Source of the DNA: JABWCE01 sp964617955
GTDB lineage: Bacteria > Bacteroidota > Bacteroidia > NS11-12g > UBA9320
Assembly: GCA_964617955.1 (NCBI GenBank)
Contig: CAZTXB010000012.1
Location: 1-64,000, forward strand
Reading direction: 5' to 3'
DNA length: 64,000 bases
A program made the position numbers and the translations under genes. Shown here one piece after another: positions 45,683-54,900 of the stretch. The notes under the pieces are model-generated. The model made no database searches. It was given only the letters and a program-made list of their open reading frames with translations, and was not told the DNA's origin. How positions within the stretch are numbered: position 1 is the stretch's first letter; the number at the start of each line of letters is the position of its first letter.

Positions 45683-48600
45683 ATGAGAAAAACCTACTAT
45701 TTGCCTTTGATTGCTTTTTGCATTCTAACTTTTACCATTAACAAATCAGCTTATTCTGCGGCCCGCTATTGGGTGGCCAATTCTGCAAGCAACTGGAATT
45801 CAACTGCAAACTGGTCTACTACATCAGGTGGATCAGGAGGAGCAAGCATTCCAACAGCTGCGGATGATGTGTATTTTAACAGCTCGAAACCTGCAGGATG
45901 TAACATCGACATTTCGGCGACTGTAAACTCCATGACCATTTCATCGGGTTACACAGGAACGATTACCCAGGGGGCTGGTATTCCCCTTGTCATTAATGTA
46001 GCTTATACACAAAATGCCGGTACATTTGCCGGCTCTAATGCTAATATTACCATTGGCGGGGGTTTGACTTTCTCCTCGGGAACCTTCACCTCAACCAGTG
46101 CTACCCTGTTTGTGGCATCGGGCTGGAATCACAGCAGCGGAACATTTAACCATAACAACGGCTTGGTTCAGTTTACAGGAAACTCTTACACGTTAGATAT
46201 CTCGTCAGCCAGTGCAGGAACAGAAATTTTCAATAACCTCACCATTAACTTGAACGGGGGCAATACCTTGAATATCTCCTCAAACGATATCGTTCGAATC
46301 AATGGTACCTTAAGTTTATATGACGGTGCCGCCAGCTTCATTACAAATGCAGGTTACTTTGATGCAAAGCAAACGGTGAATGTTAGTCCATATTGGGATG
46401 GAGGAAATTATCCTTTAAATTTTACAGGTACCGGTTCCCAGACATTCACATTAAACAGTACCTCAGCTTACAAAGGCAACATTACCATCAACAAAAGTTC
46501 AGGCGATGTGGTGATGGGTTCAAACCTTTACCTCAATAACAGTGGAATGAGCCTGTATTTGTTATCCGGAACCTTAAATCTCAATGGATTTATCGTGGAA
46601 GTTTACAATAGCACCTATGCAACAGGAACCATATTTGGACCTTCAACTGGTGCAACATTCACAGTTGCGGGTAGTGGTAGTTTAAATACTTATAATTATT
46701 CACAAACGAATGGAACGAGTAATTTTACCTTTAGCGGCTCATCTGCTTTTAGCACTTATGGAAGCTTTACCTTATCGGCAGGTACCTTATCTGCAAATAC
46801 AGCAACCATGACCCATTCCGGAAATTTTACGCTTTCAGGCGGAACGTATAATGCCCCTTCCAACAACATGAATATTTATGGCAACTGGACGCATACTTCA
46901 GGGGTTTTTAATCACAATAACGGTACTGCAAATTTTTATGGAAACACTTCAACCCTTAATATATCTGGGGCTAGTGCCGGAGTTGAAACATTTAATAATC
47001 TCATTATTAACCTGAATGGTTCAAATACTATCAACGTTTCTGCAGGAGATATCCTTAAAAGCATGGGTACCCTTAATTTATACGATGGAGCGGTATCTTA
47101 TATATCTACTTCAGGTTATTTCGAAGCACTAGGTAATGTCACTATCAGTCCCTATTGGGACGGTGGTAATCTTCCCCTTCATTTTAAAGGGGGCTCAGCT
47201 CAAAGCTTTACATTGGCCGCAACGTCAGCATTTAAAGGAAATGTAGTCATAAATAAGTCAGGGAGTGCTGTAACCATGTTGTCGTCGCTCTATCTCAACA
47301 ATAGCGGCATGACCTTGTCCTTGCTTTCAGGTACGCTTAATTTAAATAGCTACACTGTAGAAGTATATAACGGCGCCTATGCAAATGGCACGATTTACGG
47401 ACCCTCTGCAAGCACCACCTTTACCATTATGGGTCCTGGAAGTATCAACGGTTACAATTATATCCAAAATGCTACAAGCAGCACCTTAACGTTCGGATCT
47501 GCAGCTAATTTTAATATTTACGGAGCCTTTACACATTCTGTCGGATCCATGAATTGCAATGCATCGACGGTTACAGTAAGCCAAAATTTTACAATAAATG
47601 GAGGCGTATTTAATGCCCCTTCCGGCAATTTAAATATTTATGGTAATTGGACGCATTCCTCAGGTAGCTTCAATCACAACTCTGGATCGGTTAACTTTTA
47701 CGGGAACACATCCACAGTCGACATCAGTGGCGCATCTGCAGGTACAGATATATTTAACAACTTGACCATCAACTTGAATGGAGGGAATACACTCAACATT
47801 TCGGCTTCAGACGTTCTTCGAACTCTGGGAACCCTTACCTTGTATGATGGCGCGGCATCTTTCATTTCAACCGCTGGATATTTTGATGCTCAGGGAAATG
47901 TAACCGTAAGTCCTTACTGGGATGGAGGTAATTTGCCTCTGGTTTTTAGTGGCATTGCGGCACAAATCTTTAGCTTGTCGGCTACAACTGCTTTCAAGGG
48001 AAATATCACAATAAACAAAAGCGCTAATGCCGTTACCATGGGCTCATCACTGTATTTAAATAACAGCGGCATGACGTTAAGTTTATTGTCCGGCACGCTA
48101 AATCTAAACGGAAACATCGTAGAAATTTATAACGGTTCCTATGCTAATGGAACCTTGAATGGCCCATCTGCATCCACTACTTTTACAGTAAGCGGTACCG
48201 GAAGTTTAAGATGTTATAATTACATTCAAAACAATACCGGCAGTTTATTGAGCATTTCTTCGGCATCAACTTTTCAAACCTATAATGCCTTCACCATCGG
48301 TGCTGGTACCTTTACTCCAAATGGTGCAACAGTAACTATTGGCGGTGGTATAAATATTTCAGGAGCGGGTACAGTCATGAATGCGCCAACAGGAGCATTA
48401 AACATCTATGGTACCTGGAACCATCCCTCTACCGGAACCTTTAATCACAGCAATGGAACAGTAAATTATTACGGTAACAGCGCCAGCATGGTTTTAGGGT
48501 CTACCGAAACTTTCAACAATTTGCTAATCAATTTAAACGGAGGTAACACCTTGACTTTATCAGGATCTGTGAGAGCCAAAACAATCGGACTCTTAACCCT

Positions 48601-50698
48601 TTATGATGGGGCAGCCAGTTCGGGAATATTTGAGCCACAGGGCAACGTCTTCTTTAGCCCTTATTGGGATGGAGGGAATGCAGAGTTGATTTTTACCGGT
48701 TCGGCAGCCCAGAATTTTGATTTAGGAGCAAGTACATCTGCCTGTAAAGGGGATGTAACGATTAACAAAACTGGAGGAGCCGTAACCATGCTTTCTAATT
48801 TATACTTATCCAATTCAGGTATGAGCCTAAGATTTTTAGCAGGTACAATAAACCTAAATGGGTATACTGTGCAAGTTTACAACTCATCCTATGCAAACGG
48901 TTCTCTGTATGGACCTGCAACTTCTGCTAATTTTACTGTAAACGGCCCCGGAACTCTAAACACCTACAATTATTTTCAAAGCAACGCCGGCAGCAATATA
49001 AGCTTGGCTGTGGCTCCAACCTTTAATATTTACAATAGTTTTTCTCTTACCAACGGAACATTTACCGCAAACGGAGCTCTTATTGTTATATCAGGTGCAA
49101 TGTCCTTGTCGGGCGCTTCTACGGTGTTTAACGCACCTACAACAAATTTAAATTTGTATGGCAACTATACACATTCAAGCGGAACATTCAACCACAGTAA
49201 TGGAACAGTAAACTTTTATGGCACTAGTTCAACTTACGATATATCAGGACTTGGAAGCGGCACCGAAACTCTATACAAGTTCATTGTTAATAAAAACAGT
49301 AACAATACCCTTACAGTAACTGGAGGTTCTGCTACTCTGGCCATCGCAAGCGATTTTACAGTTAGTTCTGGAATCTTTTCAGCCCCGCCAAAATTAAACG
49401 TGGGAGGAAACTTTACCATTAATAATTCGGGTACTTATACTGGTAATACAGGTTTACTCACATTTACAGGCGATGATGCCACATTAACCGGTGGAGCCGG
49501 AGGTGCATTAACTTTCTATGAATGGAAGATAAATAAAAACGCTGGGAAAAAGTTAACCATTGGCAATGCAACTACCAACAATATAACCAACAAAATAACT
49601 TTTACTCAAGGGAATTTTGTGACCAGTGCCTGGACAAACATTATTTTAGCCTGTACCGGAAGCATTGTGATGGAAAACTCACCTAACACCTGCACTTCTT
49701 CAAGTTTTGTAGAGGGGCCAATTACAAGGACCCTTTGCGCTACAGGTTCTCTATTCTACCCAGTTGGGAAAAATGGCAATTACCGCCCCTTGACGCTTAC
49801 TACAGTGCCACAGGGAGCATCCACCATGTTTACAGCGGAGCAATTTGAAGGCAATGATCCAGGATGGTGTCTTCCAGCCGGAATATGCAGAGTTTCAAAG
49901 GTGAGGTATTTCAGAATTACACTTAATGGCAATTTGCCAGTGAGAGACCCTATAACATTAAGTTATTGCACCGACGATGGTGTTACCCATCCTAATAACC
50001 TCAGAATCTTAAAGCAGAATGGAAACTGCTGGGTGAACCTTGGAGGGAAAGGAACATCAGCAGGTTCGGGAACCATTACTTCTACTGTTGATTTCACAAC
50101 TTATGGAGACTTTATTATCGCCGATAGCGGATGCGTAAACCCTCTACCTGTTGAGATGATGAGCTTTACCGGAAAGCTAATTGGCGGCGTTGCACAATTA
50201 AACTGGGCTACTGCCAGTGAACTCAACAACGATAGATTTGAAGTTGAAAGAAGTTATGATGCCAAGAATTGGATAAAAATTTCAAGTGTTAAAGGATTTG
50301 GAACTACAAACAGCATCCAGAACTATGCTTACAATGACGCTTCGGCGTTTCAAAATGGAAGCACTGTTTATTACAGATTAAAGCAGGTCGATTACAATGG
50401 AGAATTTGAATATTCTTCAACTGTTGTTTTGGCTTCAAACTTTGCTTCAGGTGAAAAGAGTTTCAAGGTTTATCCAAATCCTGCAAATACGACCCTGCAT
50501 GTAGAGAGCGTTAATGCGAACAAAACAGATGGGGAATACAAATTGTTGGATTTAAATGGCAAAGTGCTGGTTCAAGGAAACTTCAACCAAATGCTTACGA
50601 TGCCATTAACTGATATTGCACCAGGATTATACTTTATCCAAATAAATTCAAATGATGGCGAAGTTTTGCTGAGGGAAAAATTGTTTGTTAAACGTTAG
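45683..50698 (+). CDS. Giant repetitive T9SS surface protein (1671 residues), paralogue of the 2269-residue protein
   Basis: The protein has a signal peptide (about 1-26) and an N-terminal domain nearly identical in pattern to the divergent giant gene (AARYWVANSASNWNSTANWS, DDVYFNSS). Four units of about 254 residues follow, carrying EIFNNLTINLNGGNTLNIS-, LYDGAASFI- and YWDGGN-type stretches. Then come a terminal beta region (about 1180-1340), a region with FRITLNGNLPVRDPITLSY, the PVEMMSFTGKLIGGVAQLNW linker segment, and a T9SS type A domain from about 1590 (KVYPNPANTTLHV). Ser/Thr/Asn/Gly-rich and presumably cell-surface or secreted. A terminator follows. Confidence 0.9.
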   Translation: MRKTYYLPLIAFCILTFTINKSAYSAARYWVANSASNWNSTANWSTTSGGSGGASIPTAADDVYFNSSKPAGCNIDISATVNSMTISSGYTGTITQGAGIPLVINVAYTQNAGTFAGSNANITIGGGLTFSSGTFTSTSATLFVASGWNHSSGTFNHNNGLVQFTGNSYTLDISSASAGTEIFNNLTINLNGGNTLNISSNDIVRINGTLSLYDGAASFITNAGYFDAKQTVNVSPYWDGGNYPLNFTGTGSQTFTLNSTSAYKGNITINKSSGDVVMGSNLYLNNSGMSLYLLSGTLNLNGFIVEVYNSTYATGTIFGPSTGATFTVAGSGSLNTYNYSQTNGTSNFTFSGSSAFSTYGSFTLSAGTLSANTATMTHSGNFTLSGGTYNAPSNNMNIYGNWTHTSGVFNHNNGTANFYGNTSTLNISGASAGVETFNNLIINLNGSNTINVSAGDILKSMGTLNLYDGAVSYISTSGYFEALGNVTISPYWDGGNLPLHFKGGSAQSFTLAATSAFKGNVVINKSGSAVTMLSSLYLNNSGMTLSLLSGTLNLNSYTVEVYNGAYANGTIYGPSASTTFTIMGPGSINGYNYIQNATSSTLTFGSAANFNIYGAFTHSVGSMNCNASTVTVSQNFTINGGVFNAPSGNLNIYGNWTHSSGSFNHNSGSVNFYGNTSTVDISGASAGTDIFNNLTINLNGGNTLNISASDVLRTLGTLTLYDGAASFISTAGYFDAQGNVTVSPYWDGGNLPLVFSGIAAQIFSLSATTAFKGNITINKSANAVTMGSSLYLNNSGMTLSLLSGTLNLNGNIVEIYNGSYANGTLNGPSASTTFTVSGTGSLRCYNYIQNNTGSLLSISSASTFQTYNAFTIGAGTFTPNGATVTIGGGINISGAGTVMNAPTGALNIYGTWNHPSTGTFNHSNGTVNYYGNSASMVLGSTETFNNLLINLNGGNTLTLSGSVRAKTIGLLTLYDGAASSGIFEPQGNVFFSPYWDGGNAELIFTGSAAQNFDLGASTSACKGDVTINKTGGAVTMLSNLYLSNSGMSLRFLAGTINLNGYTVQVYNSSYANGSLYGPATSANFTVNGPGTLNTYNYFQSNAGSNISLAVAPTFNIYNSFSLTNGTFTANGALIVISGAMSLSGASTVFNAPTTNLNLYGNYTHSSGTFNHSNGTVNFYGTSSTYDISGLGSGTETLYKFIVNKNSNNTLTVTGGSATLAIASDFTVSSGIFSAPPKLNVGGNFTINNSGTYTGNTGLLTFTGDDATLTGGAGGALTFYEWKINKNAGKKLTIGNATTNNITNKITFTQGNFVTSAWTNIILACTGSIVMENSPNTCTSSSFVEGPITRTLCATGSLFYPVGKNGNYRPLTLTTVPQGASTMFTAEQFEGNDPGWCLPAGICRVSKVRYFRITLNGNLPVRDPITLSYCTDDGVTHPNNLRILKQNGNCWVNLGGKGTSAGSGTITSTVDFTTYGDFIIADSGCVNPLPVEMMSFTGKLIGGVAQLNWATASELNNDRFEVERSYDAKNWIKISSVKGFGTTNSIQNYAYNDASAFQNGSTVYYRLKQVDYNGEFEYSSTVVLASNFASGEKSFKVYPNPANTTLHVESVNANKTDGEYKLLDLNGKVLVQGNFNQMLTMPLTDIAPGLYFIQINSNDGEVLLREKLFVKR
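46319..48602 (+). repeat. Four in-frame coding repeats of about 762 bp
   Basis: The LYDGA markers lie at 46319, 47081, 47843 and 48602, giving periods of 762, 762 and 759 bp (254 and 253 residues). The unit is homologous to that of the 2269-residue paralogue but without the alternating two-type pattern. Confidence 0.85.
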
Positions 50699-50726
50699 AA
50701 AGAACTCAGCCATGATTTAATGTTAA

Positions 50727-50756
50727 AAAGACCTGCCGATTGGCAGGTCTTTTAAT
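50727..50756 (+). terminator. Rho-independent terminator of the 1671-residue giant gene
   Basis: AAAGACCTGCC pairs with GGCAGGTCTTT around GATT, followed by a T-rich tract. It starts about 29 bases after the stop codon. Confidence 0.85.
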
Positions 50757-50936
50757 TTTATAAGAATCTCATTTAAGGAATATTCTTGATTTTGAAAATC
50801 AACAATTATAACCCTTCACTTAGAAAAGGGTAAACTAACATGGCTTATAGATGGATCAACCATAAATTAAGAGCAAAGTTTACAACGTTCGAATGGACGG
50901 CCAACAGGCGGTTATTGGCCATCAATTTCATATGTA

Positions 50937-51728
50937 TACGATTCAAGGCAGGCCACAGCTAAGGCGGAGCAGCCCAAAAAGGATGCCCAGAGTTTAAAGG
51001 AGATTCAGAAGCAAAAAATTTTACGCAACGGGTTTATTTTGGGATTTTCTGTGGTACTGCTTTTTTCGGTATTTTTTTTAGTCAGAGAAATAAAATTAAA
51101 AATGAAAAAAAAGGGAGTGACGATTTACTATTAAATATACTGCCTGTGGAATAGCTGAGGAACTCAAACAAACCGGAGCCAGCAAGGCCACTCTTTATAA
51201 TAATGTGAGTGTGTTATTCACTGATTTTGTAAACTTCACGGGCAAGAGTGAAACACTGACGGATGTGGAGTTGGTTGATGAAATTGACAGAAATGTTACT
51301 GCCTTCGATTCGACTATTGAGAATAATGGTCTTAAGAAAATAAAAACCATCGGGGACGCCTTCATGGCAGTGTGCGGTCTGCCAAATGAAGACCACAACA
51401 TGCAGAGCAAACAGTTAGGGCGGCTTTGGAAATATGGGATTATGTAGAACATTCGCAAAGTAAATTTCAGATACGTTTAGGAATCAATAGCGGGCTGGTG
51501 GTAGTAGGAATAGTGGGAGTAAAGAAGTTTGCTTAGGACATATAGGGTGGTACCGTAAATTAGGCCAGCAGAATGGAGAGCAATAGCGAGGCAAGTAAAG
51601 TTAATATGAGTGAAAAGACTTACTCCTTGATTAAATGACAATTTCGTTGCGAGTTGAGAGGAAAAATTCCAGTAAAAGGAAAGGGTGATTTGAATATGTA
51701 TTTTGTAATGGTTTGTGAAAGTGTATGA
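50937..51728 (+). pseudogene. Class III adenylate/guanylate cyclase pseudogene
   Basis: Reading through frameshifts and stops, this region encodes the C-terminal half of a Bacteroidota-type cyclase. It starts with a coiled-coil and membrane helix (KQKILRNGFILGFSVVLLF), then LLNILPVE and AEELKQTGASKATLYNN. The cyclase core follows with VLFTDFVNFTGKSE (metal-binding Asp in FTDF), KIKTIGDAFMAVCGLPNED and LGINSGLVVVGIVGVKKFA. Frames change near 51120, 51155 and 51400, and in-frame stops follow after KKFA and in the SRMESNS region. No start or N-terminal sensor (often TPR) part remains. It is clearly non-functional. Confidence 0.85.
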
Positions 51729-51917
51729 ATTTAGAAATCCTGTGTAGAGACTTAGAATGGGATTAGTTTTTTTTGAAGTCTGGCTTCAAACAATAATTCC
51801 AAATAGAAAAAAGAGTATCTGTAATGAAGTGATATCTTTAATGGATTATCTTCCAAAACAAAGTGGCTGGTTAGCCAATTATTTAAAAAGCCTAGCGTAG
51901 TTCATGTTTAAATCAAA

Positions 51918-51944
51918 GAAGGCCAACTTGTTAGGTTGGCCTTC
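51918..51944 (-). terminator. Terminator hairpin of the FG-GAP gene
   Basis: GAAGGCCAAC pairs perfectly with GTTGGCCTTC around a 7-base loop, about 20 bases after the stop codon of the minus-strand gene. The following tract is only moderately T-rich (TTTGATTT). Confidence 0.65.
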
Positions 51945-51965
51945 ATGAAAAAGATATTGGAAAGC

Positions 51966-54900
51966 TTAATTCTGAACCTTTACAACTTTAAATGTTCTGT
52001 TAGTTTGCCCTTGGTTAAAAGTTACCAGATACACTCCTGCAGCCAAGTCCTTGCCAAGCTCCAACTCTTGCAGGTATCCTGAAGATTGAGTTTTCTCCAA
52101 CAAGACTCCGGCAATACTAAACACAGAAATAGTGGCCATTTCATCACTTATACTTTCATAACTTACTTTGAAAGAGTTATTAAAAGGATTTGGGAAACAG
52201 CTTATTTCTAAATCTCCATGCTCGTGAATAATCTCGTCACTGAAATCCCTTTTATTGGAATTACAGGTTGAACCACATTTGCCTAATGCATCGCCGCTAT
52301 GCTGCGTAAGATGTGAAGAGACGGCATTGACTGAGATGGAAAGCGTTTGAGGGTTGGAAGAATTCCCGGGAGGCACATGACAAAGGTATACTTTAGAGTT
52401 ATTGCCACTGGTACCCGATACAGCAACATTTTTTACGCAAAAAGACACTTTACAGGTTGTCTTGCATCCATTGCTGTTGGTTACTGTAACCGTGTAGCTG
52501 TAGTTTCCTTCAGCTGTTGGCGTAAATACCGGTGATTGGGCTGTAGCTGAACTTAAATAAGTGGATGGACTCCAAGAATAGCTAAAGCCACTTCCTCCTG
52601 TTGTATTAACAGTAAGCGTTGCGCTCTGTGGCCCATAGCCTAAATATATATTGGTAGCTACTCCACCGGTATAGGTGTTGTTTGACGGAGTAACTGCAAT
52701 AGAACAAGAAGGTTGGTACTCTACAGTAACCGTTGCATCACAACTCGATGTATTGCCGTGAACGTCTGTGACAGTCAAAGTAACCGTATTGTCACCAGCA
52801 TTTGCGCAGGTAAAGGTGTTTGGCGAAACAGACATTGAGGCTATACCACAATTGTCTGTTGAGCCTCCATCCACATCGGCAGCGACAACACTGCCAGCAC
52901 CTGAGGATAAACTCAAAGTATAATTTTTACAAACGGCTTTAGGCTTTTCATCGTCGGTTACTTTAATGATCTGCGTGCAACTATTGGTATTCCCGTTAAC
53001 ATCAGTCACCATCCAAGTTACGGTTGTTGAGCCTACGGGGTAGGAATCGGTAGCATCGGAAGTATGATTGTAATCGTTGCTTACCGAAGCTACTCCGCAA
53101 TTATCAGAGGTTGCGGGAGATGACACGGCAACAGCAGCCTTACACAATCCGGCATCGGTTGATTGTGCTTGATTGGAGGCGCAGGTAATTTTTGGCTTCT
53201 CGTCATCCGTTATTTTTATCTGAAACATACAGGTATCAAATCCACAGTCGTTGCTAACATATGCGTAAACGTTGGTAGTACCAACTCCAAAGAAAGATCC
53301 TGAATTGTGAGAATAACTGATTTGAGGGTCTGTACCCGTAGCTGTAGCTTCAAAGGTTACCTCCTGGCCACATGCTCCCTCAGGACTTGACAAGGTGATT
53401 TCGCCTGGGCATGACAGGGCAGGGGCCACACAGCATTGCTTTGTAATGGTCACTTCGTCAGAGGCCGCACAGCCTGAAGCGCTGGTATAGGTGAGTGTGT
53501 AGGTTGTACTGGCCGGAGGAGTTGCCACCGGATTTGCAATGGCCGAATTGGTAAGATCAGTGGCTGGCGACCATGAGTAAGTTGGCGAATTGTTGTAGTT
53601 CACTACGGCCTTAAATCCGGCAACGGCATTACTTCCAGGGCTATTAGGAACTATTGAAATGGAATTGGATCCGTTCACATTCCAGTTGGCATTCAATTGG
53701 GCGCCGGAAATACTAAAGGTACCGGGGTATGTGTTTGCCGGAGGATTACAAGTACATTGTGAATTGGATAAACTGCCCGAAGTACCAACGGAAACGCCAT
53801 TTAGCAAGATGGTCCAATCCCCGTTACCACAGGTCCAGTAGGCTTGAAATTGAATGGAAGTAATATTTGAAGCATTGGCGATAGAAAATGTGGGTGATGT
53901 TACGGCATTGCTTATGAACTCATAACCATCGCTACATAAACTGGCAGTAAAGTTCCCATTACCTGCGCCTCCGTTTGCATCATAAACTAAAACAGGATAG
54001 GAACCTTGTACAGCCGGACTCGCATCGGTAACAGTGGGTTGAAGTGTTACACCTCCGGTACAGTATTTGTCATCCTGCCCGGCATCTACGGTCGGAGTTG
54101 GATAAACGGTAATGGTCGTTGATTTCTCAGAGAAACAACCTAAATTATCGGTAGCCTTCACCGTATAGCTTTGGGTAGAATTTGGACTCACAGATATGGA
54201 GTTGTTTGTTGAATTCCCCGGGGTCCATATCCAGCTGACATTTGTTCCACTAGCCGTTAATTGGACTGTATTGCCCGAACAAATGCTTGAGGCGGATGCG
54301 GTGAGGGAAATACTTGGGTTGTCCTGAGCTGTAAGGGTAGCGCTGCCTTGCATGGTTACTGCGCTGCCGCAACCCGAGGCGACATTTACTGCCTCAACCA
54401 CGTAAGTGCCATTTCCGGTATAGGTTCCGAAGTCAATGGCCGATCCTGTTCCGTTGATGTTCGTAACATACACTGAGCCTAATTTAAGTCGATATATCAC
54501 GCCAGTTTGGGAGCCATCAAGACCAATGTGTACTCCACCAACTCCTCCACAAACTGTACCACCTCCTGTAACATTAAAGGAGCTGGGCGTTTGCAGAACG
54601 GTTACCACTATGCTCGATGTAATACTTTGAGAGCAGCCACCTCCACCGGCAACAGTAACTGTATACGTGCCAGATTGATTCACTGTAATAGATTGTGTGG
54701 TTTCGCTGGTACTCCAGCTATAAGAAGTTCCCGAAAGGGCAGTAAGAACTACCGAACCACCATTGCAAAAAGTAGTTACGCCATTGGGCTCAATGGCGAT
54801 GACGTTAACTGTGGCGGTGCACTTGTCTGTATTATTAAAATTATCGGTAACCGTCATTTCCACAGAATTGTTACCTAAATCGGCACAAGTGAAATTTGTT

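Noticed and set aside
37943..50698. Long direct repeats that could suggest a CRISPR array or transposon array
   Set aside because: The repeats are hundreds of bases long, stay in one reading frame across both giant genes and encode homologous protein units, so they are coding repeats.
51205..51447. A real small cyclase gene of 80 residues
   Set aside because: It is one fragment of a longer cyclase broken by frameshifts; upstream and downstream catalytic-domain pieces follow in other frames.
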